Shown here one piece after another: positions 9,640 through 19,135 of a stretch of 64,000 bases of DNA; the stretch's first letter is position 1, and every line of letters begins with the position of its first letter. Made by a program: the position numbers and the translations under genes. The stretch is from Oceanicella actignis (lineage in GTDB: Bacteria; Pseudomonadota; Alphaproteobacteria; Rhodobacterales; Rhodobacteraceae): positions 145,319 through 209,318 of the forward strand of contig NZ_VNHJ01000006.1 of the NCBI RefSeq assembly GCF_008124525.1, given 5' to 3'. Under the pieces are notes generated by a model. It had not been told where the DNA came from. It saw nothing but the letters and a program-made list of their open reading frames with translations, and searched no databases.

Positions 9640-11501
9640 ACGGCGCGCTTGCGGATGCTGGCGAGAACAAGCGCCATGCCGGTTGGCGTGACGCCCTCGA
9701 TGCGCATGGCCTGGGCCAAGGTCTCGGGCCGGGCTGCGGCCAGGCGTTCCTGCAGCTCGGCGGAGAGGCCCGCGACTCGACGGTAGTCGAAATCGGGCGG
9801 GATCGGGATCGATTCGCTCGCGCGAAGGCGCGCAATTTCCTGTTCCTGCCGCTCAAGAAACGGCGCGTATTTCGCGTCGCGGGCAATCTGGTCGCGAATG
9901 TCGGCGTCCAGTTTTGCCAGCTCCGGCGCGATCGTGCACAACGCATCCCAAACCTGGTCTCCGGCGCCAAGCAGCTGGTAAAGAGAGCGTCGCGCGCCGT
10001 CCATGTTGACGCGTATCCCAGCCGAACGCGCCTCCTGAGGCGAAACCGTGCGGGATTGGAGCAGCGATCGGGCGGAATCAAGCCGGCGCCATTTTTCCTC
10101 GAACTTCCGCTGCCGCTCTTCCGTGACAAGGCCCAGGCTGACGCCCTTCGGGGTCAGCCGCTGGTCGGCGTTGTCGGCACGAAGACTGAGCCGAAACTCG
10201 GCGCGCGATGTGAACATGCGATAGGGTTCGCTGACCCCGCGCGTGACGAGATCATCGACCATGACGCCGATATAGGCTTCATCACGCGAGAGCTCCAAGA
10301 CCTCAAGCCCCCGAGCGAATGCCGCCGCGTTTGCGCCGGCGAGCAATCCCTGCCCCCCGGCCTCTTCATACCCAGTGGTCCCGTTGATCTGACCCGCAAG
10401 GAAAAGGCCCGGCAAATCCTTGAGCATCAAACGGCGGTCCAGCGCTCGTGGATCAATGAAGTCATACTCGACCGCATAGCCCGGCTGCGAAATCTCGGCC
10501 TTCTCCAGCCCCTTGATCGTGCGGACATATTCAAGCTGGATGTCGGCCGGGAGCGACGTCGAGATCCCGTTCGGATAGATGGTCTGGGCGCCCGCGCCCT
10601 CGGGCTCAAGAAAGACCTGATGTGCGCCGCGTTCGGGAAATCTCGTCACCTTGTCCTCGATGGAAGGGCAGTAACGCGGACCGCGCGCGGCGATGTGGCC
10701 GCCATACATGGCTGATTTCGAGATATTCTCCTGAATGATCTCGTGCGTGCGTTCGTTGGTCGCCGTGATGTAGCAAGACTCCTGCGGCGCAATGATCCCG
10801 TCCGTGAGGAACGACATGAAGGAGGGGTCGGCGTCGCCGGCTTGCTCCTCGAGGATCGAGAAGTCGATGCTGCGTCGCCAGAGTCGCGGCGGCGTGCCGG
10901 TCTTGAGGCGCCCCATGGGCAGACCCATGCGCTCGAGTTCGAGCCCAAGAGCCGTTGCCGCGCGCTCGAAAACCCGGCCGCCGCTTTGCGACTGGTCGCC
11001 CACGAATAGCTTGCCCCGCAGAAACGTGCCGGTGGCGAGGACCACAGCCGCGCAGCCGATGACGCCTCCGCTCGCAAGAACGACGCCATTTATTTCGCCC
11101 CGTCGGCAGTTCAGTCGCTCGACTTCGGCCTCAATGACATCGAGATTGGGCAAAGCGGCCACAAATCTCTGGACGTATCTGCGGTATCGGTCCCGGTCGG
11201 CCTGAACCCTTGGCCCTTGAACGGCGGGGCCCTTGCTTCGATTGAGCAAGCGGTAGTGAATCGCCGAGTAGTCGGCCGCTCGCGCCATCACGCCGTCCAG
11301 CGCATCGATTTCGCGAACGATGTGACCTTTCCCCAGACCGCCGAAGGCGGGGTTGCAAGACATCTCGCCAATCTTCGAGGCATCCAGGGTGATCAGCGCC
11401 GTGCGCGCTCCGCCGCGCGAAGCCGCGCAGGCAGCCTCGACGCCGGCATGCCCGCCGCCAACCACCACCACGTCATAACGCCCGTGTTTCACGTGAAACA
11501 T
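9636..11501 (-). CDS. mnmG: tRNA uridine-5-carboxymethylaminomethyl modification enzyme MnmG
   Basis: 621 residues. With MnmE it installs the (carboxymethyl)aminomethyl group at the wobble U34 of certain tRNAs, using FAD, glycine or ammonium, and methylene-tetrahydrofolate. Visible are the Rossmann motif [14 protein letters not shown] (about 11-24), the family motif [13 protein letters not shown], and [14 protein letters not shown]. The C-terminal GidA-associated domain follows ([20 protein letters not shown]). It begins MFHVKH because the start codon lies inside a perfect parS site. The start is 2 bases past the mnmE stop, and the stop overlaps rsmG by 4 bases. Confidence 0.97.
   Translation of the reverse strand: MFHVKHGRYDVVVVGGGHAGVEAACAASRGGARTALITLDASKIGEMSCNPAFGGLGKGHIVREIDALDGVMARAADYSAIHYRLLNRSKGPAVQGPRVQADRDRYRRYVQRFVAALPNLDVIEAEVERLNCRRGEINGVVLASGGVIGCAAVVLATGTFLRGKLFVGDQSQSGGRVFERAATALGLELERMGLPMGRLKTGTPPRLWRRSIDFSILEEQAGDADPSFMSFLTDGIIAPQESCYITATNERTHEIIQENISKSAMYGGHIAARGPRYCPSIEDKVTRFPERGAHQVFLEPEGAGAQTIYPNGISTSLPADIQLEYVRTIKGLEKAEISQPGYAVEYDFIDPRALDRRLMLKDLPGLFLAGQINGTTGYEEAGGQGLLAGANAAAFARGLEVLELSRDEAYIGVMVDDLVTRGVSEPYRMFTSRAEFRLSLRADNADQRLTPKGVSLGLVTEERQRKFEEKWRRLDSARSLLQSRTVSPQEARSAGIRVNMDGARRSLYQLLGAGDQVWDALCTIAPELAKLDADIRDQIARDAKYAPFLERQEQEIARLRASESIPIPPDFDYRRVAGLSAELQERLAAARPETLAQAMRIEGVTPTGMALVLASIRKRAV
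11485..11500. promoter_or_regulatory. Perfect parS site overlapping the mnmG start
   Basis: TGTTTCACGTGAAACA, the exact 16-base consensus palindrome bound by chromosomal ParB. On the minus strand it begins at the second base of the mnmG ATG and runs through codons 2-6 (FHVKH). ParB nucleation here would cover the start of mnmG. Confidence 0.97.
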
Positions 11502-11503
11502 GC

Positions 11504-12808
11504 CTATTTCCCTATGCAGAAACTGGCGAAGACGTCATCCAGCAGGTCCTCGACATCGACCCGCCCGATCAGGGCCTCAAGTTGCCTTAACGCGTAACGC
11601 AGTTCCTCGGCAAGAATCTCGGGCTCGCCGATCCCGGATCGCGCCAACGAAAGACACCTTTCCAACGCCTCCGCGCCGCGCTCCAGCGCGACGCGTTGGC
11701 GAACGCGGATCACGTGGCTCGATGTCTGCGCCGTCGCCCGAAGGCGATTGAACAGCGTCTCAAGCAGCAAGTCCACGCCTTTTCCGGTCAATGCGGATAC
11801 GGCCAAACCATCAGGGGCGGAGCCTCGATCCGCCTTGCTGATGACGACCAGGTCGGCATCGCTCAATGCAATTTCCGGCTCGGCGCCATCGTCGATCTCC
11901 TGGAGCCAAAGCCGAACATCCGCGTTTTCCGCCGCCTTGCGAGAACGTTCGATGCCGATCCTCTCGACCGGATCATCCGTTTCCCGCAGCCCGGCGGTGT
12001 CTAGGAACGTCACCGGCAGGCCCCAAAGATCCAGATGCACCTCGATGACGTCCCGAGTCGTCCCCGCATGCTCCGAAACGATTGCCGCGTCGCGCTTCGC
12101 CAGAGCGTTGAGCAGCGTCGACTTGCCCGAGTTTGGCCGCCCCAGGATCGCTACCCGGAAACCCTCCCTGATGCGCTCAGCCGCCTGGGCCCCGGAAAGC
12201 TCCGCCTTGACTTCGGCAAGAACCGTCTCCATGGCGTCCGCCGCGCCATCGAGCAAACCCGCGGGCAAATCTTCGTCCGCGAAATCGATGCCGGCTTCGA
12301 TCAACGCCGCGGCGCGGATGAGCCTTTCGCGCCAATGATCGACCAGCCGGCTCAAGCCGCCTTCCATGACCCGCATGGCCTGAAGCCGCTGCGCTTCGGT
12401 TTCGGCGGCGAGCAGGTCCGACAGCCCCTCGACCTGCGCAAGATCCATGCGGCCGTTGAACAGCGCCCGGCGCGTGAATTCGCCCGGCTCGGCCGGCCTC
12501 AGCCCCTCCATCTTCGCCAAGGCATCCAGGACCGAGCGCACGACCGCTGCGCTTCCGTGCAGGTGCAGCTCGGCCGTCGGCTCGCCGGTGAAGCTGGCCT
12601 CGGCTGCGAAGCGCACCGCCAGGGCATGGTCCAGAGTGTCGCCATTCGATGGGTTCGCCACTCGCCGCAGGACCATCCTTCGCGGCTCGGGCAAAGGTCC
12701 GGCCAGGGCCGACAGGGCGGAATCGGCCAGCGGTCCCGAGATGCGGATGACGGCGACGCCCGCCTTGCCGGGGGCCGTCGCCTGGGCGAAGATCGTTTCC
12801 TCGTCCAT
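11504..12808 (-). CDS. mnmE: tRNA modification GTPase MnmE
   Basis: 434 residues. Partner of MnmG in U34 tRNA modification. The N-terminal tetrahydrofolate-binding domain opens with [21 protein letters not shown]. The inserted G domain carries [22 protein letters not shown] and SKAD, and the C-terminus ends in CIGK with the conserved redox-essential Cys. The ATG at 12808 is preferred because GGAG lies 7 bases upstream; a TTG at 12820 would add only four residues. The start is 17 bases from the rho terminator, so its promoter must overlap that hairpin unless transcription reads through from rho. It heads mnmE-mnmG-rsmG-parA-parB. Confidence 0.96.
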   Translation of the reverse strand: MDEETIFAQATAPGKAGVAVIRISGPLADSALSALAGPLPEPRRMVLRRVANPSNGDTLDHALAVRFAAEASFTGEPTAELHLHGSAAVVRSVLDALAKMEGLRPAEPGEFTRRALFNGRMDLAQVEGLSDLLAAETEAQRLQAMRVMEGGLSRLVDHWRERLIRAAALIEAGIDFADEDLPAGLLDGAADAMETVLAEVKAELSGAQAAERIREGFRVAILGRPNSGKSTLLNALAKRDAAIVSEHAGTTRDVIEVHLDLWGLPVTFLDTAGLRETDDPVERIGIERSRKAAENADVRLWLQEIDDGAEPEIALSDADLVVISKADRGSAPDGLAVSALTGKGVDLLLETLFNRLRATAQTSSHVIRVRQRVALERGAEALERCLSLARSGIGEPEILAEELRYALRQLEALIGRVDVEDLLDDVFASFCIGK

Positions 12809-12824
12809 CGACCACTCCAATAAA

Positions 12825-12856
12825 ATCGGCCCGAACAGCCTGGTGCTCGGGCCGAT
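12825..12856 (-). terminator. Intrinsic terminator of rho
   Basis: Perfect 10-bp stem (ATCGGCCCGA / TCGGGCCGAT) with a 12-base loop, 22 bases past the rho stop. On the minus strand it is followed by TTTATTGG, so the stem runs into a four-T tract. It fits a rho-independent terminator for the gene encoding Rho. Confidence 0.85.
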
Positions 12857-12878
12857 CGACGAAAATTCCGGTCGGGCG

Positions 12879-14150
12879 TCAGGCGTTCATCGAATCGAAG
12901 AATTCGGCGTTGGTTCTGGTCTGCTTGAGCTTGCCGAGCAGGAAATCGATCGCGTCGGCCGGACCCATGGGGTTCAGGATGCGGCGCAGGACGAACATCT
13001 TGGCCAGGTCGCTCTTCTCGACCAGAAGCTCTTCCTTGCGGGTGCCGGATTTCAGGATGTCGATCGCCGGGAAGACGCGCTTGTCGGCGACCTTGCGGTC
13101 AAGCACGATCTCCGAGTTGCCGGTGCCCTTGAACTCTTCGAAGATCACCTCGTCCATGCGGCTTCCGGTATCGATCAGCGCGGTGGCGATGATCGACAGC
13201 GAACCGCCCTCTTCGATGTTCCGCGCGGCGCCGAAGAATCGCTTCGGCCGTTGCAATGCATTCGCGTCGACGCCGCCGGTCAGAACCTTGCCCGAGCTGG
13301 GAATGACCGTGTTGTAGGCGCGTCCCAGCCTGGTGATCGAATCAAGCAGGATCACGACGTCGCGGCCATGTTCGACTAGGCGCTTGGCCTTTTCGATCAC
13401 CATTTCCGAAACCGCGACATGCCGCGTGGCCGGCTCGTCGAAGGTCGAGGAGATGACCTCGCCCGCGACCGAGCGCTGCATGTCCGTCACTTCCTCGGGG
13501 CGCTCGTCGATCAGCAGGACGATGAGGTAGCACTCGGGATGGTTCTTCTCGATCGAGTGCGCGATGTTCTGGAGCAGAACCGTCTTGCCGGTCCGCGGCG
13601 GCGCGACGATCAGGCAGCGCTGTCCCTTGCCGATCGGGGCGACCAGATCGATCACGCGCGCCGACTTGTCCTTGGTCTGTTCGTCTTCGATTTCCATCTT
13701 GAGCCGCTCATTCGGGTAGAGCGGCGTCAGATTGTCGAAATGTACCTTGTGGCGCGCCTTCTCGGGATCTTCGAAGTTCAGCGTGTTCAACTTGACCAGC
13801 GCGAAATAGCGTTCGCCTTCCTTCGGCGCACGGATCAGGCCCTCGACCGTGTCTCCGGTGCGCAGGGCGAATTTGCGGATCTGGTTGGGGCTGACGTAAA
13901 TGTCGTCCGGTCCCGGCAGATAATTGGACTCGGGCGAGCGCAGGAACCCGAATCCGTCCTGAAGAACCTCGAGCACGCCGCCGCCGATGATCTGGACATC
14001 CCGGTCGGCAAGCTCTTTCAGGATGGCGAACATCATGTCCTGCCGGCGCATGGTCGACGCGCCTTCGATCTCGAGCTCTTCGGCGAACTCCAGCAGGGCA
14101 GTGGGCGACTTCTCCTTCAGGTCGGAGAGCTTAAGTTCTTGGATTTCCAT
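12879..14150 (-). CDS. rho: Transcription termination factor Rho
   Basis: 423 residues, normal for alphaproteobacteria. Hexameric RNA-dependent helicase that ends transcription on unstructured C-rich RNA. N-terminal Rho_N helices ([22 protein letters not shown]), cold-shock-like RNA-binding domain ([21 protein letters not shown]) and RecA-like ATPase with Walker A APPRTGKT (183-190), Walker B-like [11 protein letters not shown] and the secondary RNA-binding loop [13 protein letters not shown]. It is transcribed from a candidate TTGACA promoter about 105 bases upstream and ends at its own hairpin terminator. Confidence 0.98.
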   Translation of the reverse strand: MEIQELKLSDLKEKSPTALLEFAEELEIEGASTMRRQDMMFAILKELADRDVQIIGGGVLEVLQDGFGFLRSPESNYLPGPDDIYVSPNQIRKFALRTGDTVEGLIRAPKEGERYFALVKLNTLNFEDPEKARHKVHFDNLTPLYPNERLKMEIEDEQTKDKSARVIDLVAPIGKGQRCLIVAPPRTGKTVLLQNIAHSIEKNHPECYLIVLLIDERPEEVTDMQRSVAGEVISSTFDEPATRHVAVSEMVIEKAKRLVEHGRDVVILLDSITRLGRAYNTVIPSSGKVLTGGVDANALQRPKRFFGAARNIEEGGSLSIIATALIDTGSRMDEVIFEEFKGTGNSEIVLDRKVADKRVFPAIDILKSGTRKEELLVEKSDLAKMFVLRRILNPMGPADAIDFLLGKLKQTRTNAEFFDSMNA

Positions 14151-14255
14151 GTATTTCCCGAAGATTTGCCCGCGCGGCCTCGTCTCTCGGCAGCTGGCGG
14201 CAAGAGGATTTCCGTGCGGGAAGGAGGGTCGGACAGGGCTGCACGGACGCGCGAA

Positions 14256-14285
14256 ACGCTACGGGAAGGCGGCCGCGCTTGTCAA
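14256..14285 (-). promoter_or_regulatory. Candidate sigma-70 promoter of rho
   Basis: On the minus strand a perfect -35 hexamer TTGACA (14285-14280) is followed after 18 bases by TAGCGT (14261-14256), a weak -10 match keeping T1, A2 and T6. This gives a leader of about 100 bases before the rho ATG. It also overlaps the region just past the hemJ stop. Confidence 0.5.
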
Positions 14286-14290
14286 GATCC

Positions 14291-14746
14291 TCAGAACGGC
14301 TCGACGATGGCCATGATCACGATCAGAACCATGAGAAGGGTCGGGATCTCGTTGATCATGCGAAAGGCGCGGCCCGAGCGTCGATTGGCGCCCGCCTGAA
14401 AGGCGCGCATCTCGCGCCCAAGGAACTCGTGATAGATGGTCATGGCCACGACCAGCGCCAGCTTGGCCTGCAGCCAACCTGCGGCCAGGATCCCCTCGAG
14501 CCCGATCGCGATCAGCATCGACGCGCCGAAAATCCAGCTCGAGATCATCGCCGGAACCATGATCGCACGATAAAGCCGCCGCTCCATGACCTTGAAGGTT
14601 TCGTCCAGAACCGGCTCGGCGCGTCCGCGTTCGGCGTGATAGACGAAAAGCCGCGGCAGGTAGAAGATCCCGGCCATCCAGGCGATGACGCTCATCACAT
14701 GCAGCGCCTTGAGCCAGTCGTAATGCGCGGCCAGCCAGTCCGTCAT
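14291..14746 (-). CDS. hemJ: Protoporphyrinogen IX oxidase HemJ
   Basis: 151 residues from the ATG at 14746, which overlaps the hemE stop by 4 bases; longer readings would run back through hemE. HemJ is the membrane-bound, haem-containing enzyme that oxidises protoporphyrinogen IX in most alphaproteobacteria. Four hydrophobic helices are visible: [61 protein letters not shown] and the C-terminal [19 protein letters not shown]. They carry family His residues, including the one in [14 protein letters not shown]. It follows hemE, another haem-pathway gene. Confidence 0.93.
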   Translation of the reverse strand: MTDWLAAHYDWLKALHVMSVIAWMAGIFYLPRLFVYHAERGRAEPVLDETFKVMERRLYRAIMVPAMISSWIFGASMLIAIGLEGILAAGWLQAKLALVVAMTIYHEFLGREMRAFQAGANRRSGRAFRMINEIPTLLMVLIVIMAIVEPF

Positions 14747-15783
14747 TCCGCGCTCCGCACGATTTCGACCAGCCGCGCGACGTTGTCGGGATCGGCGTCC
14801 GGCGTGATGCCGTGTCCAAGGTTGAAGACATGCGGCCCGTTGCGCAGCGCGCGCAAGATGCGCCGCGCCTGGGACTCGAGACGCGCGCCGCCCGTCACCA
14901 GCAAGAGCGGATCGAGGTTGCCCTGCACCGCGCATTTTCCTTGCAGATTCTCTGCGGCCCAAGCCGGATCGACGCTTTGGTCTATGGCGATCGCGTCAGC
15001 GTCGGTGGCCTTGACGAACGCCGCGCTGCGCGCGCCGGCCCCGCGGGGAAAGCCGATGATTGGCACGTTCGGATGCCGTTCCTTCAGCGCCGCGGCGATG
15101 CGGTTGAAGGGCGCGATGCAGCAGGTTTCGAAATCCTCGAAATTGAGCGGTCCGGCCCAGCTGTCGAATATCTTGACCGCTTCTGCGCCAGCCTCGATCT
15201 GCGCGTCCAGATATTCGATGGTGGCTTCGGTGATCCGGTCGAGCAACGCGGCGAACAACTCGGGCGCCTCGACGATCATGCGCCGCGCCGGGGCCTGGTC
15301 CGGCGTTCCGCGCCCGGCGATCATGTAGGTCGCGACCGTCCAGGGCGCGCCGGCGAAGCCGATCAACGCGACGTGCGAGGGCAGCTCGCTGCGCAAACGG
15401 CGGACGGTTTCGTAGATGGGCGACAAGGTTTCGTGGACTGCCGAGGCCGGCTTCAGAACGGCCAGGTCCTCCTTGCGTATGACGGTGGACAGGCGCGGGC
15501 CCTCTCCGGCCTCGAAGGCCAGTTTGGCGCCCAGGGCCTGGGGAACCAGAAGGATGTCGGCGAACAGGATCGCCGCGTCGAAGCCGAAGCGTCGGATCGG
15601 TTGCAGCGTCACCTCGGTGGCCAGGTCCGGGTTGTAGCAAAGATCGAGGAATCCGCCCGCCTTCTCGCGCACCGCCCGGTATTCGGGCAGGTAGCGTCCC
15701 GCTTGACGCATGAGCCAGATCGGCGGCGTCGGCAGGGTTTCGCCGGCCAGGGCGCGCAGAAGGGTCTTTGTCGGCGGGGTCAT
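14743..15783 (-). CDS. hemE: Uroporphyrinogen decarboxylase
   Basis: 346 residues. Removes four acetate carboxyls from uroporphyrinogen III to give coproporphyrinogen III in haem synthesis. The signature [15 protein letters not shown] is at residues 21-35; also visible are [17 protein letters not shown] (catalytic Asp region), [24 protein letters not shown] and [10 protein letters not shown]. It is transcribed away from the non-coding region identified here as oriC; hemE beside the origin is the arrangement described for Caulobacter crescentus. It overlaps hemJ by 4 bases. Confidence 0.97.
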   Translation of the reverse strand: MTPPTKTLLRALAGETLPTPPIWLMRQAGRYLPEYRAVREKAGGFLDLCYNPDLATEVTLQPIRRFGFDAAILFADILLVPQALGAKLAFEAGEGPRLSTVIRKEDLAVLKPASAVHETLSPIYETVRRLRSELPSHVALIGFAGAPWTVATYMIAGRGTPDQAPARRMIVEAPELFAALLDRITEATIEYLDAQIEAGAEAVKIFDSWAGPLNFEDFETCCIAPFNRIAAALKERHPNVPIIGFPRGAGARSAAFVKATDADAIAIDQSVDPAWAAENLQGKCAVQGNLDPLLLVTGGARLESQARRILRALRNGPHVFNLGHGITPDADPDNVARLVEIVRSAE

Positions 15784-15882
15784 GTCATCCTCAGAGAAAC
15801 AGGGGGAGATTTGAAGGTTGTAGTGCTTAGTAGGGCCCCTGCACAGTGGGGATTACCGTTTCGAGTCCGAAGCTCCACAAGG

Positions 15883-15891
15883 TTATCCACA
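15883..15891 (+). promoter_or_regulatory. DnaA box, perfect
   Basis: TTATCCACA, the exact high-affinity DnaA-ATP/ADP binding sequence, on the hemE side of the AT-rich stretch. Confidence 0.9.
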
Positions 15892-15949
15892 ATTTTGTCC
15901 AGCGCGCGCGGATTCATCGCCGCTTTTCAAGGTTCTCCACGCCTGTCGT

Positions 15950-15995
15950 GTTGATAAAAAACCTCGAAAAAACAAATTCTTAAGCCATAAGCGTG
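15950..15995. other. AT-rich stretch, candidate DNA-unwinding element
   Basis: A strongly AT-rich segment (runs of five and six A, AAATTCTTAA) lying between the two perfect DnaA boxes in an otherwise GC-rich window. This is the usual composition and position of the element DnaA melts to load helicase. Confidence 0.7.
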
Positions 15996-16052
15996 AGAGT
16001 TTTCCTCAGCTCGGCGCGCCATGCTGCGGCGGGGCGTCGCGATGGGCGAAAG

Positions 16053-16061
16053 TTATCCACA
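16053..16061 (+). promoter_or_regulatory. DnaA box, perfect
   Basis: TTATCCACA in the same orientation as the box at 15883, 170 bases away, on the PPSR-gene side of the AT-rich stretch. Confidence 0.9.
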
Positions 16062-16238
16062 GCCGACGCGGCCGGGGCCGGATTCCTCGTCAACAGGTGG
16101 ATGACTCGGGCGCCCGATTGAAGCGATCTCGCCACACCTCGCGCCGATGCCGGGTTATCCCCGACAATCCACGCTATCCCCAGGCGCGCGTCGCGGCCAA
16201 TATGCGCCGCGCGCAAGAGAACACCGGAAAGGCGATTC

Positions 16239-17060
16239 ATGTCCGCTTACGTTCTGCATCTGGTCTCGGACTCGACGGGCGAGACGCTCAGCGTCGCGGC
16301 TAACGCGGCGCTGAGCCAGTTCGAGGACCCGAAGGTCAAGCGGCGCATGCATGTCTTCGTGCGCTCGCCCAAGGACGTCGAGCGCGTTATGGAGGATGTC
16401 GAGAAACACCCCGGCGCCGTCGTCTACACCCTGCTCGATCAAAGCTTGTGCGCCCGGCTCGAGGAAGGCTGCCGCAAGCTCGGCGCGCCCACCGTCCCGC
16501 TGCTCAAGCCGCTCTTCGCTCTGCTCGAACAGGCGCTTGGCCCCGCGCGCAGGATGCGGCCGGGCAAGCAATACGAAACCGACCGGTCGTATTTCGACCG
16601 CGTGGCCGCCATCGAATACGCCATGTCGCACGATGACGGGGCGGTCGGCGATCGTCTGCGCCGCGCGGATGTGATCCTGCTGGGCGTCAGCCGCACGTCC
16701 AAGACGCCGACCTGCCTTTACCTGGCCGTGCGCGGCGTCAAGGCGGCCAACGTTCCGCTGGTTCCGGGCCGGCCGCTGCCGCCCGAGCTTGAGCAGGCGA
16801 TCGCCGAGGGCGTGCCCGCCATCGGCCTGACCGCCAGCCCCAACCGGCTGGCGCAGATCCGCGGCCAGCGGCTGCGCGCCATCGGCGGCGAGGGGGGCGA
16901 CGGATACGCCGATCCCGAGCGCATCCGCGAAGAGGTCTCGCAGGCCCTGCTCACCTTTCAGCGCCTCGGCGTGCCGGTGATCGACGTCACGCGCCGCTCG
17001 ATCGAGGAAACCGCCGCCTCGATCATGGCCGAGCTGCGCGCGCGGGGGCGGGCGGAATGA
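16239..17060 (+). CDS. Pyruvate, phosphate dikinase / PEP synthase regulatory protein (DUF299)
   Basis: 273 residues. Family members are bifunctional ADP-dependent kinases and Pi-dependent pyrophosphorylases that switch PPDK or PEP synthase off and on by Thr phosphorylation. Visible are the N-terminal VLHLVSDSTGETL, the P-loop GVSRTSKT (149-156) and LTASPNRLAQIRGQR. Which target enzyme this one controls cannot be told from the sequence. In Caulobacter the gene next to oriC opposite hemE (called RP001) belongs to this family. It starts the co-directional run PPSR-maf-aroE-coaE-dnaQ with 4-base overlaps and is transcribed away from the origin. Confidence 0.92.
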   Translation: MSAYVLHLVSDSTGETLSVAANAALSQFEDPKVKRRMHVFVRSPKDVERVMEDVEKHPGAVVYTLLDQSLCARLEEGCRKLGAPTVPLLKPLFALLEQALGPARRMRPGKQYETDRSYFDRVAAIEYAMSHDDGAVGDRLRRADVILLGVSRTSKTPTCLYLAVRGVKAANVPLVPGRPLPPELEQAIAEGVPAIGLTASPNRLAQIRGQRLRAIGGEGGDGYADPERIREEVSQALLTFQRLGVPVIDVTRRSIEETAASIMAELRARGRAE

Positions 17061-17665
17061 GCGCCCGGGTCGTTCTCGCCTCGGCCAGCCGCGCGCGCGC
17101 GCGCATGCTCGAGGCGGCGGCCGTTCCCGTCGTCATCGAGCCCGCCCGCGTCGACGAGGCCGAGATCAAGCGCGCCATGCTGGCCGAGGGCGCGCCCGCG
17201 CGCGACGTCGCCGACGCCCTGGCCGAGATGAAGGCCATGCGCGTCGGGCTCCGGCGCGCCGACGCGCCGGGCGATCTGGTTCTGGGCGCCGACCAGGTGC
17301 TGGTCTGCGAGGACCGCCTGTTCGACAAGCCGGCCGATCGCGCCGAGGCCGCCGCGCAGCTGCGCGCCCTGCGCGGCCGCACCCATCAGCTGCTGTCGGC
17401 TGCGGTCATCGTGCATCAGGGCCGGCCCGTCTGGCGTCATGTGGGGCGCGCGCAGCTTGCCATGCGCCCCTTCTCGGACCAATTTCTGGATGACTATCTG
17501 GACCGGCTGGGCGATACCGTGACCGAGACGGTCGGCTGCTATCATCTCGAAGGGCTTGGCGCGCAGCTCTTCAGCCGCGTTCAGGGCGACCACTTCACGG
17601 TCCTCGGCCTGCCGTTGCTCGAGATTCTGGGTTTCCTGCGCGCCAGGGGAGTTTTGGGGGAATGA
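17057..17665 (+). CDS. maf: Maf family nucleotide pyrophosphatase
   Basis: 202 residues. Maf proteins hydrolyse non-canonical or excess nucleoside triphosphates (dTTP/UTP or m7GTP classes) to monophosphates and diphosphate. The N-terminal LASASRARARMLEAA corresponds to the conserved SxSxRR motif, here with Ala-Arg instead of Arg-Arg. The catalytic Asp region is LGADQVLVCEDRLFDKP and the C-terminal GCYHLEGLGAQLFSRVQGDHFTVLGLP is typical. It overlaps both neighbours by 4 bases, so it is co-translated between the PPSR gene and aroE. The exact nucleotide preference is not determined. Confidence 0.92.
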   Translation: MSARVVLASASRARARMLEAAAVPVVIEPARVDEAEIKRAMLAEGAPARDVADALAEMKAMRVGLRRADAPGDLVLGADQVLVCEDRLFDKPADRAEAAAQLRALRGRTHQLLSAAVIVHQGRPVWRHVGRAQLAMRPFSDQFLDDYLDRLGDTVTETVGCYHLEGLGAQLFSRVQGDHFTVLGLPLLEILGFLRARGVLGE

Positions 17666-18501
17666 CCGAGCACGACCGCGTTCCGCTTGCGGGGGTCGTC
17701 GGCTGGCCCATCGCGCACTCGCGATCGCCGCGCCTGCATCGCCACTGGCTGCGGCGCTACGGGTTGGCGGGCGACTATGTGCCGCTGGGCGTCGCGCCCC
17801 GCGACTTCGAGGCCGCCTTCCGCGCGCTGCCTCTCTTGGGCTTTCGCGGCGTGAACGTCACCATTCCCTTCAAGGAAACCGTGCTCAAGCTGGCGACCAA
17901 GGTTTCGGACCGCGCCTCGCTGATCGGCGCGGCCAACACCATCACCTTCCGCGAGGACGGGACCATCTACGCCGACAACACCGACGGCTACGGCTTTCTC
18001 GAGAACCTGCGCGCCGGGGCGCCGGGGTGGAAGGCGTCCGACGGTCCGGCGCTGGTGTTCGGCGCCGGGGGCGCGGCGCGGGCGATCATCTCGGCGCTTC
18101 TGTCCGACGGCGCGCCGGAAATCCGCCTGACCAACCGCACCCGCGCGCGGGCCGAGTTCCTGGCCGAGCATTTCGGCGCCAAGGTGCGGGTGGTCGACTG
18201 GATCAAGGCCGAAGCCGCCATGGACGGCGCCGCGACGCTGGTCAACGCCACCGCGCTGGGCATGACCGGCCATCCGCCGCTGCCCGTCTCGCTGCGGCGC
18301 GCGCCCAAGTCGATGCTGGTGACGGACATCGTCTACACGCCCTTGATGACGCCCCTTCTCGAAGAGGCGCGCGAGCGCCGCATGCGCTGGGTCGACGGCC
18401 TGGGCATGCTGCTGCACCAGGGCCGGCCGGGCTTCGAGGCGTGGTTCGGCGTCGCTCCCGAGGTGGACGAGGAGCTGCGCCGCGCGGTGCTGGAGGAGTG
18501 A
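17662..18501 (+). CDS. aroE: Shikimate dehydrogenase
   Basis: 279 residues. NADPH-dependent reduction of 3-dehydroshikimate to shikimate, fourth step of aromatic amino-acid synthesis. Shikimate-binding serines in [13 protein letters not shown], the catalytic Lys in [15 protein letters not shown], the nucleotide-binding loop GAGGAARAI and the NADP-selecting NRTRARAE. It lies in the co-translated maf-aroE-coaE-dnaQ set downstream of oriC (ATGA overlap with maf, one base between it and coaE). Confidence 0.97.
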   Translation: MTEHDRVPLAGVVGWPIAHSRSPRLHRHWLRRYGLAGDYVPLGVAPRDFEAAFRALPLLGFRGVNVTIPFKETVLKLATKVSDRASLIGAANTITFREDGTIYADNTDGYGFLENLRAGAPGWKASDGPALVFGAGGAARAIISALLSDGAPEIRLTNRTRARAEFLAEHFGAKVRVVDWIKAEAAMDGAATLVNATALGMTGHPPLPVSLRRAPKSMLVTDIVYTPLMTPLLEEARERRMRWVDGLGMLLHQGRPGFEAWFGVAPEVDEELRRAVLEE

Positions 18502-18502
18502 C

Positions 18503-19135
18503 ATGCGCGTTCTCGGACTGACCGGCTCGATCGGCATGGGCAAGTCCACCACCGCCGCCATGTTCGCCGATCGCGGCGTGCCCGTCTGGGACGCCGATGC
18601 GGCGGTGGCGCGGCTTTACGGCCCCGGCGGCGCCGCGGTCGAGGCGGTGCGCGCCGTCGCGCCCGGCTGCGTGATCGACTCGGCCGAGGGCGCGCGCGTC
18701 GACCGCGCCGCGCTGCGCGCCGCGGTCACGGCCGATCCGTCGCTGATCCCGCGGCTCGAACAGGCCGTGCATCCGCTGGTGGGCATGGACCGCGCCCGGT
18801 TTCTGGACGAGGCCCGCGCCCAGGGCGCGCCCGTGGCGGTGTGCGACATTCCCCTGCTGTTCGAAACCGGGGGCGATGCGGCCTTCGACGCGGTGGTCGT
18901 CGTCTCGGCGCCCCCCGAGATCCAGCGCAGCCGGGTGCTGGCCCGTCCGGGCATGAGCGAAGAGACCTTCCGCGCCATCCTGGACCGCCAGATGCCCGAC
19001 GCGCAAAAGCGCGCAAGGGCCGACTTCGTCGTCGATACGGGGCGGGGCCTCGACCATGCCCGAAGCCGCGTCGGCGCGATTCTCGACGCCGTGCGCGACG
19101 GTCGCCTGCGCGACGAGGAGGACCGCGATGCGTGA
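18503..19135 (+). CDS. coaE: Dephospho-CoA kinase
   Basis: 210 residues. Phosphorylates the 3' hydroxyl of dephospho-CoA, the last step of coenzyme A synthesis. Walker A is GSIGMGKST (8-16), preceded by LGLTGS. Downstream are [28 protein letters not shown] and [24 protein letters not shown], as expected of the family. The gene starts one base after aroE and overlaps dnaQ by 8 bases. Confidence 0.97.
   Translation: MRVLGLTGSIGMGKSTTAAMFADRGVPVWDADAAVARLYGPGGAAVEAVRAVAPGCVIDSAEGARVDRAALRAAVTADPSLIPRLEQAVHPLVGMDRARFLDEARAQGAPVAVCDIPLLFETGGDAAFDAVVVVSAPPEIQRSRVLARPGMSEETFRAILDRQMPDAQKRARADFVVDTGRGLDHARSRVGAILDAVRDGRLRDEEDRDA

Larger units (their letters stand above)
15784..16238. other. oriC: Chromosomal replication origin (oriC) candidate
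   Basis: 455 bases without a gene between divergent hemE and the PPSR gene. It holds two perfect DnaA boxes (15883-15891, 16053-16061), weaker versions with two mismatches (15933-15941, minus strand 16096-16104, 16155-16163, 16174-16182), and an AT-rich stretch (15950-15995, long A runs in a very GC-rich genome) suited to initial unwinding. Four GANTC methylation sites lie at 15863, 15911, 16081 and 16103. The neighbours hemE and the DUF299/PPSR gene match those reported around oriC of Caulobacter, and parAB with parS lies 4-8 kb away. Exact borders are not known. Confidence 0.88.
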
